Assembly (NCBI GenBank): GCA_029990175.1
Contig: JARKIP010000030.1
Span: 16,579,501 to 16,643,500 of the forward strand
DNA from: Petunia secreta
Taxonomy: Eukaryota > Streptophyta > Magnoliopsida > Solanales > Solanaceae
DNA: 64,000 nucleotides
Direction of reading: 5' to 3'
The translations under genes and the position numbers were made by a program. The notes beneath the pieces were generated by a model, which saw only the letters and a list, made by a program, of their open reading frames with translations, was not told the DNA's origin and made no database searches. Shown in pieces: positions 10,461 to 23,231 of the stretch. The stretch's first letter is position 1, and every line of letters starts with the position of its first letter.

Positions 10461-11830
10461 TGGTTCCAAAGCACTATTCACTGATCTCCGATCTTCCTCG
10501 TCTACCCATTCTTACTCTCCTGGAGGTAATACTCAATTGTATGTTGACACTGGAGCATCTTCACACATGACACCTAATACTGCAAATCTCTCTTTTATTC
10601 AGCCTTATAATGGTAATGATCGTGTTATGGTGCACAATGGCAATCAACTCCCCATCACTTATACTGGTAATGGTGTTCTTCCTACTCTTTCCTCAACCTT
10701 TTCTTTAAAAAATGTCTTAGTTGTTCCTTCTCTTTCTTGCAATTTATTAAGTGTCCGTAAATTTACTTCTGATAATAATTGTTCAATTGACTTTGATTCT
10801 TCTGAATTTTCTATTAAGGACAACAAGACGAAGAGACTTCTTCTTAGGTGCAATAGTTGGGGTCCTCTTTATTCCTTCCCTTCATCTACTCGTGATGTTG
10901 TTGCTTATCATGCCTTCGTTGCCTTATCTGCTTCTCCAACTCTCTGGCATCGTCGTTTAGGCCATCCTAGTTTAGATGTTCTTTCTAGTTTAGTTAAGAA
11001 TAATAATTTGCAGTGTTCTTCTGCAAAGCGGTTAGATTTTCTTTGTACTGCTTGCCAACTTGGAAAGCACACCAAATTATCGTTTAAGGAATCTACATCT
11101 TCTTCTACATCTCCTTTTGAATTGATTCATAGTGATATTTGGACCTCTCATGTTCCCTCTTTTACTGATTTTTGTTACTATATTTTATTTCATGATGATT
11201 TTTCTAAATTTTCATGGGTGTTTCCTATTCGACGCAAGTCAGAAGCATTTCTTACATTCAAAAACTATTATTCTTTTTTTTTTTGTTCAATTTTCCATCA
11301 AGATTAAAGCATTACAATGTGACAGACCCGCTAGATATATTAAACTTGCATCTTTTCGTAATTTTCTAAATTCAAATAGTGTTTGCTTGCGTATTTGATG
11401 TCCACACACTCACCAGCAAAATGATAAAGCCAAACGAATGCATCGAACTATTCTAAATATGGTTTGATCTTTACATTTTCAATCTTCTCAGCCATCTCAA
11501 ATTTGGATTGAAGTGCTAAATACCGCGGTCCATCTTTTAAATATTTTACCTTCTTCTAAACTTAATTTTAAACTCCCCATGACGTGCTTTATGAAAAACC
11601 ACCCATGTATGATCTTTTATGTGTTTTTGGTTGTTCTTATTTTTCCTAATCTTCTTGACTACGCACCATATAAATTGAGTCCTAGGTTTAAACATTGTTT
11701 TTTCTTGGTTATCCTTTTAATTATAAAGGTTTTAGATTTTTTGATCCAATAGAAAATAATTTTTATAGTTCACGTCATGTAATTTTTAGATTTCCTTATT
11801 CCTCATTACTTTTTGGTCGTATTTCTTCAA
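10453..11830 (+). pseudogene. Copia protease and integrase
   Basis: Protease active site DTGASSHMT (10544-10570). The integrase zinc finger shows HRRLGHPS ... CTACQLGKHTK, then the core begins FELIHSDIW and DDFSKFSWVFPIRRK. After about 11290 the frame is lost; remnants of HTHQQNDKAKRMHR (11405-11450), NTAVHLLNILPS (11515-11550) and LDYAPYKLSPRFK (11655-11690) mark the rest, so part of the core is deleted. The C-terminal FLGYPFNYKGFRFFDP follows at 11695. Confidence 0.8.
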
Positions 11831-12640
11831 GCACTTGTTTCTCTCCTTTTAAAATCCTTTCATCCTTATCCTTGTCATGTATCACAACGGCACCTAATAT
11901 ATTACAACATTCTATGTCACCAAATAATTCTCCTACTCTACCTCCAAACAGATTTTCAAATATTGGTACTTCCTTATCTCATGTACCAATGGGTTCTCCT
12001 ACTTCCCCTAATCTCTCAGCTCCTATTTCAAGGGACTTATCTGAACGTAGCACTTATCTGAACACACCTTCAGCCCCTACTATACTGCCAACTTTTAGTT
12101 CTTCTCCATCTAGGACTCAATCTTTTCAATTTGGTGCGATTCCTAATGACTCTTCTAGCTCTCATTCTTTTACGTCTACTACTCCTCCTAATATTTTTCT
12201 TAGTTTATCTCATCAGCAGAACTTGAAGTCTTTCCACAACAAACTTCTTTTTCACCTATACATTCAAGCCTTTCAACACCTTGTGTAGCGAATTACGGAC
12301 GTCAAAGTGATTCTCCTAATTCTACTAGGAATTTTTCTAATTTATCACATCAACGTGTTTCTATTCCACCACAATTCTCTTCGTGTACTACTCACCCAAC
12401 AACTCCTCAATCTCCTACTTTCCAATTTTCAAGTCCACGGGCAGCAACTCCTACACAAATTATAGCTTCTTTTAACTCATCTTCTTACTATCTTAGGCCT
12501 CATATTCCTTCAAGTACAACGCCTACTCAATCTACCACTCTTCAAATACCTACTTCAAGTTCTAAATTGCACTATATGATCACCAGAACTCAAACTTGTA
12601 ACCTCAAACCAAAAAATATTCCTACTCTAATCTCTCACAT
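11831..12640 (+). pseudogene. Copia integrase-RT linker
   Basis: Ser/Pro/Thr-rich low-complexity coding remnant between integrase and RT, broken by stops. This is normal for Copia polyproteins. Confidence 0.6.
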
Positions 12641-13683
12641 ATCTACACTTTCATCTCAATCATCTCTTCATTACTGAAACCAACAAAAATCCAAATTGGA
12701 AAAGGGTAATGGCAGAGGAATACAATTCCCTTATCGCCAACAATACCTGGGAGTTGGTCTTACCTCCTACTAATGCTAATGTTATTGGTTGTCGATGGGT
12801 CTATAAAGTGAAACAAAAATCTAATGGTTCCCTCGAACGGTATAAGACACGTTTAGTTGCTCAAAGTTACACTAAAAAATATGGGCTAGCTAGACTATGA
12901 CCAAGCGTTTAGTCCGGTGGTGAAGCTAGTCACCATTCGAATTGTTTTTGCTTTAGCGATATCTAAAGGTTGGGCAATTTATCAATTAGACGTTAAGAAT
13001 CCCTTCATGCATGGCATTCTTAATGAGCTGGTATACAACCTACTGGTTTTGTTCATCCATAATTTCCACATCATGTTTGCTGGTTGAACAAAGCCAGCTT
13101 AAAACAAGCTCCCCGAGCATGGTGTCATCGATTCGCCTCGTTTATTCTCAAACATAGTTTTAATAGTTTTTCTGACAATTCTATCTTTAATTAGCAATCC
13201 TCTTATGGCATAGGCATTCTTCTTTTGTATGTGGACGACATCCTTATAACTTCATCTTCTACCTATTTACTTTAGTCTAATTTTTCTCTTGGAATTTCTA
13301 TTGCTAATGTAAGAGTGGTTACTTTCTTAGTCAAACTAAGTACATTCATGAACTACTTGAACATGCTAGTCTCTTAACTTGTAAACTAGTTCATACTCTT
13401 CTATCTCATAAATCTCTACTTACTTCTAATAATCCACCACTCTATCGTAGTCTTGTTGGTGGACTTCAATACTTAACTTTTACTCGTCCAGACATCGTGT
13501 ATCTTGTTAGTCAGGTTGCACAATCCATGCATTCTCCCTTGGATATTCATTTTACAGCAGTGAAATGTATCTTATGTTATCTGTGTGGTTTTATAAATAA
13601 TGGGTTTTTTATTCCGATCCAGGTAATCCAGTTAGTTCTTTAACATGCTATATTAATGCAGATTAGGCCGGTTATGTAATTAA
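12641..13683 (+). pseudogene. Copia reverse transcriptase and truncated RNase H
   Basis: RT signs: AEEYNSLIANNTWELV (12709-), GCRWVYKVKQKSNGSLERYK, then after a shift near 12890 DYDQAFSPVVK and QLDVKNPFMHG; catalytic YVDDILITS at 13228-13254. The connection (YRSLVGGLQYLTFTRPDIV, 13443-13500) and the head of RNase H follow, ending in D-stop-AGYV at about 13665-13677. Many stops; no activity possible. Confidence 0.8.
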
Positions 13684-15839
13684 TGACCCGATATTTTAAA
13701 ATATTATCTTTCTTAGTATTCTTAGTTTCGATTCATTTATTTTAATTATTATTATAGAAAAATTATTTATGTAAATATGAGTTGGAAGGGGGATAATGAA
13801 TAATTGTTGGACCAGATAGATATTTCCCTTATTAGTTGGTATTTAAGTGAATATAAATAAAATATAATAGTGGAGGAGTGGGGTTAACCACCTGAGTTCC
13901 ATTATAATTGCAAAATACTAGTACATGTTTTAAAGTAGAAAATCTGAAGAAAATAAAATTAGGGTGAAAGGGACGGCTGGTGTTGGCAGTGATAGAAAAA
14001 TTCTATTTCAGTTCAAGGACAGGAAGTGAACGATTTCATTGCAAAAATTGTCATATGTATTGTAATGTGAAGGACTGAAGGTATCACTCCTTGCTATCAA
14101 ATTTTATTGCTTAATGATTTGCTATGATTAAAGGGAGACATATTGATAAAATAATGAGTGGTATATAAAATAGTGTTAATGTTAGTAAGGTTTACTACTG
14201 TGCTGGCCAATTACGAAGAAAGCTATTGTTTGGACCTTGAGGTTGTTTCTGTTTATGCTCCATCTTGTATTCTTGTTGTCTTTTGATAGTAATGAATTAG
14301 GCCATGACTATGGAGGTATTGAGAGGAAAGAAATAGTTATGGTAATAAGTATGTAGTGATAAAACTTCATGATAGTGTAATGATTCAGAGGATAATTAAT
14401 AGTAGCAATGATGGGGTAATGATGATTGTTTGGAGGAAGTAGTGATAAATTAGACTTTAGGATCAGAATGCCTAACTTTGACATTTCTGGCATAACCTGG
14501 AGCCTTAGTTTGTCTATTTCTATTTAAGTTCTCGTACAGTACCAAGGTCTGATATATTTCTTGCACGAATTATGGTTATTACTTATTTTGGAGTAGAATA
14601 TTGACATAATTCTATCATATAAAGTGTGGAATTTGAGAAGTGGAAAGTGAATATTTAATCCCAAAATTTATACTTAGTGAACGTAATTCGTTTGGTATTT
14701 GAGAACAATTTTAGACTCGGGAGCTTGTACGGATACATTAAATTAATTATGCATTTCATTGTTTTACATAGAGAAAGAACGTTTGGAGGAGATTCGACAA
14801 GGAAAGAAGATTGTTGAGTAGTGTTTTGCTTCTTCGGACAGAGGTAGGTAGTTCTATCTATTTCTTTGGTAGAATTTGTCCATGTGAAATTTTGTGCATA
14901 CGTTCCTTGTATGCGCACTGCCATATGTGTTGTTTAAGGTGTTGCAAATTATATGCATGTTTGATTATAGGACGTGTGGACACACGTGTCGACTTAGAGA
15001 TTTTGGGAAAGTGAATCATGGCCCGGTTATTTATTTATTACAAGCGTATGTTATCATGTCTGATATTTTTAGATTGGCTTACGGATTTGTAGCCTGGAAA
15101 TTTATGATTACTAAATTATTTCGGAGTTGGTCCACTATTTATGTCGGAGATTGTCCATAATTGATAGTCTCGGAGTTGGTCCATTATCAAATCTACTATC
15201 TATTTTGGAGTTGGCCCACATATTATATTATGCTATGAGTTGAGATTAATTGTTGGTTTTCTTGATTGAGATTAGTTGAGATCTATTACGTGATTAGATG
15301 AGTTATCTGAATAATGAGTTATAATATGTTTCTTTTCTTCCTCCTCTATTCTATTAATTAATTGCTTAGACTTTTATTGTCTTTCATAGGAACTAGTCTG
15401 CCCACCTACTAAGTTCTTTCGACTTACGTTGTTTTCTTATTATTTATTCGGGCAGATACGGTTCCGAGTACCAGTGAGCCCCGTGGCTAGAGATTGAAGG
15501 TTCTCTATAGATCAGCGGTGAGCCAACCATCCTTGCTCCAAGATCGCGCACCTTTCAGTTATTTCATTCATGTCTTTTATTGTTTCAGACATTCTGGATA
15601 TTTCATTCAGAAATTTATATTTTAAATATTCATGACTTATGGTAGATGAGTGGACCTTCTTCTTCGATTTTGATATCCAACATATTTTGATAATAAAGTT
15701 GCATCTTGGATTTTATTATATTATTTCATCAATATTATTGAAATTAATTGTTAATTTAGTGAGTGAGTTCGCCCGACAGGGTTAGTTCAGGTGCGCTCAC
15801 GACCGTTCTCACGGCCGTCCAGGATTTTGGGTCATGACA
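13684..15839 (+). repeat. 5' LTR of C3
   Basis: Begins TGACCCGATATT and ends GGGTCATGACA, an inverted terminal pair typical of Del-like LTRs, directly before the primer site. No gene is seen in it; small open frames (e.g. 14308-14493, 14811-15160) have no domain. The start may be a few bases further left if the usual TGTCATGACCC has decayed. Confidence 0.7.
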
Positions 15840-15855
15840 ATTAGTATCAGAGCGA
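15840..15855 (+). promoter_or_regulatory. C3 primer-binding site (tRNA-iMet)
   Basis: ATTAGTATCAGAGCGA, one change from the standard TTGGTATCAGAGC, next to the LTR end. Confidence 0.7.
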
Positions 15856-16038
15856 GGATCTAGTATCCTGATAAGTCATGAACATGGCCTAATAAAGCCT
15901 CACTGATCGGTACGGAGACGTCTGTACTTAAACGAGGGGCTATGGTGGCATTTAGTGAAAAATTTTCCTTCTTTCATCCTTATTCATGCGTCTAGATTTC
16001 AAGTATAAGACTAACTTATTCCAGTGTCTAATTCGTAG

Positions 16039-17781
16039 ATGGTGAGAACTCATTCTTCTTCATCACAGCAAGGGGCAAATGCGCCAAATGTAGCACCGGG
16101 AGTGCAGGCACCTAAGGTAGTACCAGAGGTGAAGGCTGCCCCCGAGAGGTAGGGGTAGAGCTGGTGACAGAGGCCGAGGTAGATGACATGGTAGGGGTGG
16201 TCGTGGAGCTCAGACTCAAATAGCCGCCCAGCCTAGGGCTAGGGCTACCCGTGCGGCAAAGGGAGGAAGTTTAGGATGATGATCCAGTACCAAAGGATCC
16301 GCCAGTTGTACTAAATGCTCAGGGAGATCCGATTCACATTGATGGGGGATTTATAGCCACCCTGGTTCTTCAGGACACTTTGGTGCAGATATTGGGATTT
16401 CTTAAAGCTCAATACCCTCAAGGTGTACCAGTTGGTCCAGCTACTTCCCGAGTTTAGGCTAGGGTTGGTATCCAGATTCCGGCTACGCATTCTCCAAAGA
16501 CTCAGGTTGCTACAGGTCTTCATGCTCTAGATGTTTTTGTGATTGGTGGAACGCCTCAAGACTACAGGCAAGGGTATTGACACTGGCAGACTTTACTAGT
16601 TTAAGAGGTTGAAACCGTCTACTTTCTGCGGTACAGATACTTCTAAGGATCCACTTGACTTTATTGAGCGTTGTGAAGAGTTGTTATTATTGAGCATTGT
16701 GAGGAGATGCTATCTACCTTGGGTTTTCTTCCGGAACATGGAGTGGATTATACTGCATTTCAGCTGACCGGGCATGCTAAGGCTCGGTTGAAGTCTTTTT
16801 TGGCAAGCAGGGAATCTGGGTTGCCCAAGCTCACTTGGACGGAGTTCGTGTATGAGTTCTATGAGGTATTCTTGCCTATGAGCTTGAAAGATGAGAAACG
16901 TAGGCGTTCGAGAATCTTCACAAGGGAGACATTACAGTTACTTGGTATTATATTCGTTTCACAAATTTATGCTGATTTGGAGCTATGTTGATCCCACCAC
17001 AGAAGAGACAGTGAAGAGGTTCATTGAGGGTCTTCCCCTTGCTTTGAAAGATTGTATCCCACGCGATGGGGGTTAAGGGATTTCGTTTGAGCAGGCAGTT
17101 GAGACAACCGGGAGGATTGAGGGATACCGTATTCAGGATAGAGAGAAGCGGGACAATAAGTAGTCCCGTGGTTCGGGTAATTACTCTGGAGCCTCATCTG
17201 GGGGCAGGGGTTTCAACGGCAGATTCTTAGATAGACAGGTATATTCTACATCACACGGATCTCAGGTTGTATCTATGACTCATTATGGGTAGATTCAGTA
17301 TTCTCATCGATCTAAGTAGGGTCATTTCCAGATGCTTTATCAGGCCCAGTAGTATGGTCCTGGTATTAGTTGTCATCATTGTAAAGATATTGGACACTTT
17401 CAGAGGGATTGTCCCAGACTTCATCAGGCTATTAGCCAGCCAGCTTCTCAGTAACAGGCGTTGACCCGTACTCATGGTACTTCTGCAGCTCCTCTGGCAT
17501 CTGGAGGCCCTTCACAGCCAGACAGAGGTTATGCGCACTGAGGTGGCAGTTATCCTAGTGGGGGTCATTCTAGTGGTGGTTATTCAGGCCGTGGTTATTC
17601 TGGTGGTGGTTATTCATGTCGTGGTTATTCTGCTGGTGGTCATTCAGGCCGTGGTTATTCTAGCGGTGGTCACCTGAGCAGTGGTTATTCTGGTGGTGAT
17701 CGCGCAGGCGGTGGATATTCAGGTGGAGGTTCTTCAGGTGGTGGTTACCCTCAGGCTCAGACTAGGGATCAGATTTATGTT
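16039..17781 (+). pseudogene. C3 Gag
   Basis: ATG at 16039 (MVRTHSSSSQQGANAPN). The core has YTAFQLTGHAKARLKSF and RFIEGLPLALKDCIP; a CCHC knuckle remnant CHHCKDIGHFQRDCP lies at 17371-17415. The tail (17480-17760) is a repeated Gly/Tyr/Ser series from GGTGGTTATTC units. Frames change repeatedly and several CAG codons have become TAG. Confidence 0.75.
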
Positions 17782-17801
17782 CTCCAGCTAGGCAGAATGC
17801 G

Positions 17802-18230
17802 GTGGCATCCAATATTGCAGTCACAGGTATGATTTCTATATGTAGTCGTGAAGCTTATTCACTTGTTGATCTGGGTTCCACTTATTCCTATGTATCGCCA
17901 TATTTTGCCGCAGGTTTCAGTGTTGATTATGTGCTTATTAATGATCCCTTTTGTGTTTTGACACCGGTTGGGGATTCTATTATGGTAGATCGAGTATGTC
18001 CAGGCTGTGTAGTTTCTATTCAGGGTCAGCAAACCATTTTTGATTTACTAGTTCTTGACATGGTAGACTTTGATGTGATCATGGGTATGGACTGGTTGGC
18101 ATCTTGTTACGTGACTTTGATTGCCATGCTAAGACAGCCCGACTTTCTATTCCAGGTGCACCCTCGGTTGAGTGGCACGGTTCTTATCTTGCACCTTTGG
18201 GCAAGGTTATCTCTTTCATGAAGGTAAGAC
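17802..18230 (+). pseudogene. C3 aspartic protease
   Basis: The active-site segment has decayed to LVDLGSTYSYVS (normally D-S-G at this place), followed by the chromoviral FDVIMGMDWLASCY. The change of the catalytic Ser-Gly environment means it is non-functional. Confidence 0.8.
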
Positions 18231-19140
18231 GGATGTTAGGCAAAGGGTGTTTAGCCTATCTAGCATTGATTCAGGACACCAGCATTGAGTCCCAATCTGT
18301 TGATTCTATTCTTATTGTTCGTGAGTTTGCTGATGTGTTTCTAGAGGATTTGTCGAGTGTTCTCCTGATAGAGATATTGAATTTGGCATAGATGTTGTTC
18401 CGGGTATGCAGCCTATCTCTATTCCTCCTTATCGTATGGCTTCTGCCGAGCTACGAGAATTAAAAGAGCAGTTATAAGATTTACTTAGTAAGGGATTGAT
18501 CAGACCTAGTGTTTCACCTTGGGGGCTCTCATATTATTTGTTAAGAAGAAAGATGGCTCGATGCGGATATGTATTGACTATAGGCAGCTGAACAAGGTGA
18601 CAATAAAAAATAAGTATCAGTTGCAGGGAAATAAGTTCTTTTCTAAGATTGACTTGAGAGCTGGTTACCATTAGTTGAATTTTTGGGAGAGTGACATCCC
18701 AAAGACGGCCTTCAGGACTCGTTATGGTCATTATGAGTTTCTAGTTATGTCGTTTGGGTTTACATATGCCCCAGCAGCTTTCATGGATTTGATGAACCGA
18801 GTGTTCAGGCCTTATTTGGACTAATTTGTCATTGTCTTTATTGATGATATTTTGGTTTATTCACGTAGCCAAGAGGAGTATGAGGAGCATTGAGGGCGAT
18901 TCTACAGACACTTCGAGATTATAAGTTGTACGCCAAGTTCTCCAAGTGTGAATTCCAGTTAGATGATATGGCATTCTTGGACCACGTTGTGTCTAGTAAG
19001 GAATTAAAGTTGATCCGAAGAAAATTGAGGCAGTTCAAAATTGGCCACGACCTACTTCTTCGACGGAGATACATAGTTTTCTTGGCTTGGCGCATTACCG
19101 GTGATTTGTTCCCTGACCCGTTTGACTCATAAGACAATGT
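18231..19140 (+). pseudogene. C3 reverse transcriptase
   Basis: Segments SIPPYRMASAELRELKEQL, the partly decayed finger/palm regions, SFGFTYAPAAFMDLMNRVF and the catalytic FIDDILVYS (about 18837-18863) are visible over frame changes and stops. A DPKKIEA thumb remnant lies at about 19015. Confidence 0.75.
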
Positions 19141-19586
19141 AGTTTCGATGGTCAGAGGAGTGTGAGGCGAGCTTTCAGAAGCTCAAATCCTTGTTGACTA
19201 CTTCTCTAGTATTGACTCTTCCTACCAGTTCAGGAGAGTTTGTGGTATATTATGATGCCTCCCATATCGGTCTGGGGTGTGTCTTAATGCAAAATGGTAG
19301 GGTGATTGTGGATGCATCGAAGCAGTTGAAAGTGAGTGAGAAGAACTACCCTACTCATGACATAGAGTTGGCAGCGGTTGTGTTTGTATTGAAACTTTGG
19401 AGGCACTATCTTTAGGGTGAGCCTTGTGAGATTTTCACTGATCACAAGAGCTTACAACACCTATTTAATCAGAAGGATTTAAATGGTAGACAACGTAGAT
19501 GACTCGAGTTAATCAATGATTATGATCTTACTATTCGTTATCACCCGGGAAAGGCCAATGTGGTAGCTGATGCGTTGAGCTAGAAG
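19141..19586 (+). pseudogene. C3 RNase H
   Basis: Carries YYDASHIGLGCVLMQNG (the first catalytic Asp), KNYPTHDIELAAVVFVLKLW, FTDHKSLQHLFNQK and the closing YHPGKANVVADALS. Stops at 19414 and 19581. Confidence 0.82.
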
Positions 19587-20007
19587 TCTATGGGTAGTCT
19601 TGCCTATTTAAATGTTGATATGAGGCCATTGGAAATTGAGTTGAAGTCCTTGAATAACCAGAGGGTTAGAATATTCAGTCCAACACCTGGCAGAGTGTTT
19701 GCTTGTATGATGACCCAGTCTTTTCTTGCCAATCAGATCAAGGAGAGACAATATAAGGATTCTTATTTGCTAGAGTTGCGAGATCATGCCCTAAGTGGGG
19801 GAGTGTCAGAGTTTACAGTTGGTGATGATGGTGTCCTTCGTCCCAATGGTCGTTTGTGTGCTCCTAATGTTGATGATTTAAGGCAGTTAGTATTGGATGA
19901 GGCACACAGTTCGCGGTATTCCATTCATCCCAGTACCACAAAGATGTATCATGACCTTCGTGAGTTATACTGGTGGAGGGAAATAGAGAAGGACGTTGTT
20001 GAGCATG
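19587..20007 (+). pseudogene. C3 integrase, N-terminal zinc-finger fragment
   Basis: Contains the His pair region (EAHSSRYSIHPSTTKMYHDL) and YWWREIEKDVVEHV, then ends abruptly before the Cys pair and the catalytic core. The downstream reading is U1 LTR, not integrase. Confidence 0.78.
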
Positions 20008-21452
20008 TGTTGCTCCCAAACGCACACGCATATATACGTGGTCGACAAGTAATAAAGTGATAAGATCAAGTATCATTCCTACAGAGACTTATATTTAACT
20101 ATTAACTAAATTAAACAAGTACGAATTATCTTTTCAAGAAAAGATTGCAATGGTTTATTGAGAATTAATATGAAGTAGAATTAACTAATAAAACTAAGTA
20201 ACTATCTAGCAAATAGAACAAGTAGGAAGACGAATTTAATAAGAGATATTGTCCAGGGTTATGGAAAATATACTAATCATGTTGAATTCTTCAGTTAATT
20301 TGACTAGATTTATTTATCGGGGTTACTAATCAACAGGGTTAATATTGTTCACAAGACTCTTCCGATATCTTGCTCGCCTATTCAAGATAATGTAATGCCT
20401 ATATTCCTATGGAATTAGAAGTTAACAAGAACGCATTTTATAGTGAATAAGCAAGGCGAATAGGTATATTCTTATCGTTATCCGCGAATCTATTCCCCGA
20501 TGCCCAGGTTCAAGAACAAGCTCTATTAAATCCTATTGCAATCAAAAATTCCTTTTCCCAAGTTCAATTCAAGATTCGTAGGTAGTATTCAATTGGTGAT
20601 CAAACAATCAAATAATTAAGCGCAGAATTTAATAAATAACCTAATATGATAAACTAATAAAATCAAATTAACATCCAAATATCAACATTCATAGAGATCA
20701 CATAATCTTAGAACTAACAAACTAGATTAAAAAAAAAAAAAAGGAAAAACTCATATGACAAAGAGGTCCAAAGCCTGCTGCCTGCACTTTTCTCCTTGGA
20801 GTCCAACGTAAGAGCTCAGAAAGATCTGATGATCTTTTATAAGTACTGCACATAGTCCTTGTCCAACTTAAACTTGGATTCCTTTATGAGATTGGAATTG
20901 GTTTTCATCTTTAATTGTGCACATGAGGCTGACTTTGTAGAAATCTCTCCAATTAGACTTTGCTAAGTCTTGCCAACTATGCCACCTAGCATTCTGACTG
21001 GTTCTTCAAGTCCTTCACTCCAAAATCTACTTTCTTTAACTCATTGCAATATCACCAGTAACTTAAGACATCTCATATTTAAAGTAGGGCTCGTTCAACC
21101 AAATTGCTCCTCTAAGCTGTCTCCATGCCTCTTACATGTTGGCCTTTTTATTCTTGGCATTTTTGCTTGCGCTTTGTCCATATGTATTCTGGATTGTCTA
21201 CATCAATTCCAAGACCTTTTATTTTCTTTATAATGGTTTCCCATGCAACATCAATTCTTCCTGGTGTCTCAAACTTGTGCACTTTGCATCCAACTCCACT
21301 CCAATTAGCTGCCTACAATATAAATTAATTCTAATAAGTGCAACATCAACAACTTATCTTAGTTGGACATATTGAATCAGACAAAATACTCAAAGGACGG
21401 TAAAAATATGAGTGAGTTAATATCAAAACACATATAAATATGGCCAACATCA
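20008..21452 (-). repeat. Putative 3' LTR of U1
   Basis: Plus-strand ends are TGTTGCTCCC and GGCCAACATCA. It contains an A run at 20732-20744. Only one copy is in the window, so the limits rest on the terminal TG/CA and the adjacent purine-rich tract. Confidence 0.5.
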
Positions 21453-23231
21453 ATACCCCACACTTAAACTATTGCTCGTCCTCGAGCAATCATAAGAATA
21501 CTTAGACAACTCAACAATTAAACACAAGGGACTTCAACACTATTGCTACACCACAGAGTTCTCATTTAAGCTCACAATACGAGAGTTCTTTATTTTTCTC
21601 TATCGCTTCACCTAACTCAAAATACAAAAGTCTTCCACAATATCAAGATCACAACTCATTAAGTACATTCCGGAAATAAGATTGATGCATTAACTTAACT
21701 CTCATGCAAGTACTATAAATTCAAGGGTCCACAGGGTGTGTGTGATTATTATCTCTACGACTTCAATAATGAAACAATGGACCTAAGCGGCAAGACTTCA
21801 GAGAATTCACATATTTTCAACTAATTAACTTATAAATATCACAATTAACTTCGACATCCATTTGCAAGCCTCAAGGGTCAACAACTGCGTATTTTTCATG
21901 ATTTTCATAATAAATGGATGATTGGGGAGCTAGAAATACAATGAGACACATCAACCCCACTATGGTGCCTTTGGCGTGTTCATACACGAGGCTTTTATCA
22001 CCCTTAATCGATCATAGGAACATTGCTCCCATCATTTATTTCTCTATTTTTTTTTCTTTTCTTGTGCTTTGCACATGTTTTCTTTCTTCTTCCATTTACC
22101 CTCTTTGCTTCATACCCCTTCATAGGCTCAAAAATGGTTGTTTAAATCCAATCATACCTTTCATTCCCTTTTTTTTTTTTTTTTTCCGATTTTCATATTC
22201 ATCTTTACTCATGTTCATTCTCTTCATCATTGCTAATCAAAGGCCATGTTCACAACTATTTAAGTACGTAGGAGAAAACAAAGTGGTCAAAATGTAGTGG
22301 ACAGCATAGGACTTAGGCACATGCACTTGAGTTAAGGCTAAGAATCAGGCCCTTCCCTACTCTCCTAATGATTTATTTTTCCATCATAAAGTGTGTCATC
22401 AGGCTCTAGCTATAATGAATTAAGCTAAGCAAATTTTCCTTTTCTTTTTCTACTACTACAACTAAGGACTATCTAAAAAGAATAAAAAGTACCCGGTTTA
22501 ACTGTACATTCCATGGAAAAGAATCGATGTCAGGAAAAAACCATGGGGGATTATTATCTAATCTAATCATACTAAAATACAAAGAAAAGATTAACTACAA
22601 AAAAGCTAATGCTAATTTTTTTTGGGAGGTTTCTTATTTTCTATTTTTTTTCTAAAGATAAACTAGAAAGCAATAAACAAATGAAAACATCAATTGACAA
22701 ACTAAAAAAAAATTACACAACAAAATATAGGAATCTCCCACCTCATACTTAAAATTGTGCAATGTCCTCAATGCACATAACAATTAAAAAGCAAGTAGGG
22801 TGGTAAAAAATTCCCTCATGTAGCAAATGGGTCTCCACCACAACAGGTGCATCAAATGACTAGGTACACATAAAAGTAATTATTTCCTTGTTTAGATAGG
22901 CTAGCCAGTGTTCTCATCTCCTGCTTCGACCATTGGATGTACCTGCACAAGGAAAAAATGGTGGCGACTAAAGAATATAACTCCCTAGCATCAGTATTAA
23001 GGTAATGTGCCTCAACATCAGGTCTCCAAATGGTTCATGGATTACTTTACATACAGGCAGACACTTTTAAGCTCAATCATAATCATCAGCTGCTTCTTTA
23101 CAAATTACCAGTGGCCTAAATGAAGAAATGAAAGCAACTAGTTTCCACTAAGTCAGACCTAAAGATAGTAAACACTTAATAACTCATTGTAGACTTACCA
23201 ATCGAGGCACTAGAACATAAGTAGAGCTCAT
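21453..23231 (-). other. U1 internal non-coding sequence
   Basis: About 1.8 kb with T-runs, A-runs and no domain. A second minus-strand tract, GCATTGAGGACATTGCACAATTTTAAG (within 22745-22775), is like the sequence found near the end of Athila/Tat-type internal regions. The 127-codon frame at 21914-22297 is Leu/Phe/Ser-rich with no recognisable family and is probably chance. Confidence 0.45.

Larger units (their letters stand above)
9282..13683 (+). mobile_element. Copia LTR retrotransposon, decayed and 3'-truncated
   Basis: Order: short LTR, primer site, gag with zinc knuckle, protease, integrase, long Ser/Pro-rich linker, reverse transcriptase, start of RNase H. Integrase before RT defines Copia. 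The sequence stops in RNase H just after a decayed D-x-AG motif at about 13665, where the chromovirus LTR begins. Numerous frameshifts and stops show an old insertion. Confidence 0.85.
13684..20007 (+). mobile_element. C3: chromovirus (Tekay/Del-like Ty3/gypsy), 3'-truncated
   Basis: A 5' LTR of about 2.2 kb, a tRNA-iMet primer site, Gag with a Gly-rich tail, protease, RT, RNase H and the beginning of integrase lie in Ty3 order on the plus strand. The element stops in the integrase zinc finger at about 20007, where U1's LTR starts. Dozens of stops. Confidence 0.85.
20008..23231 (-). mobile_element. U1: non-coding LTR element remnant
   Basis: An LTR-like block (20008-21452, TG...CA) adjoins an internal part containing, on the minus strand, GAGGACGAGCAATAGTTTAAGTGTGGGG next to the LTR. 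That kind of 'guttaagtgtgggg' tract is common just before the 3' LTR of plant Ty3 elements. No gag or pol domain was found, so it is either a large non-autonomous derivative or a 3' fragment. It truncates C3 on the left and is cut by H on the right. Confidence 0.5.

Noticed and set aside
21914..22297. 127-codon frame with hydrophobic stretches
   Set aside because: T-rich sequence yields Phe/Leu/Ser runs; no signal of a gene and it sits in non-coding U1 sequence.
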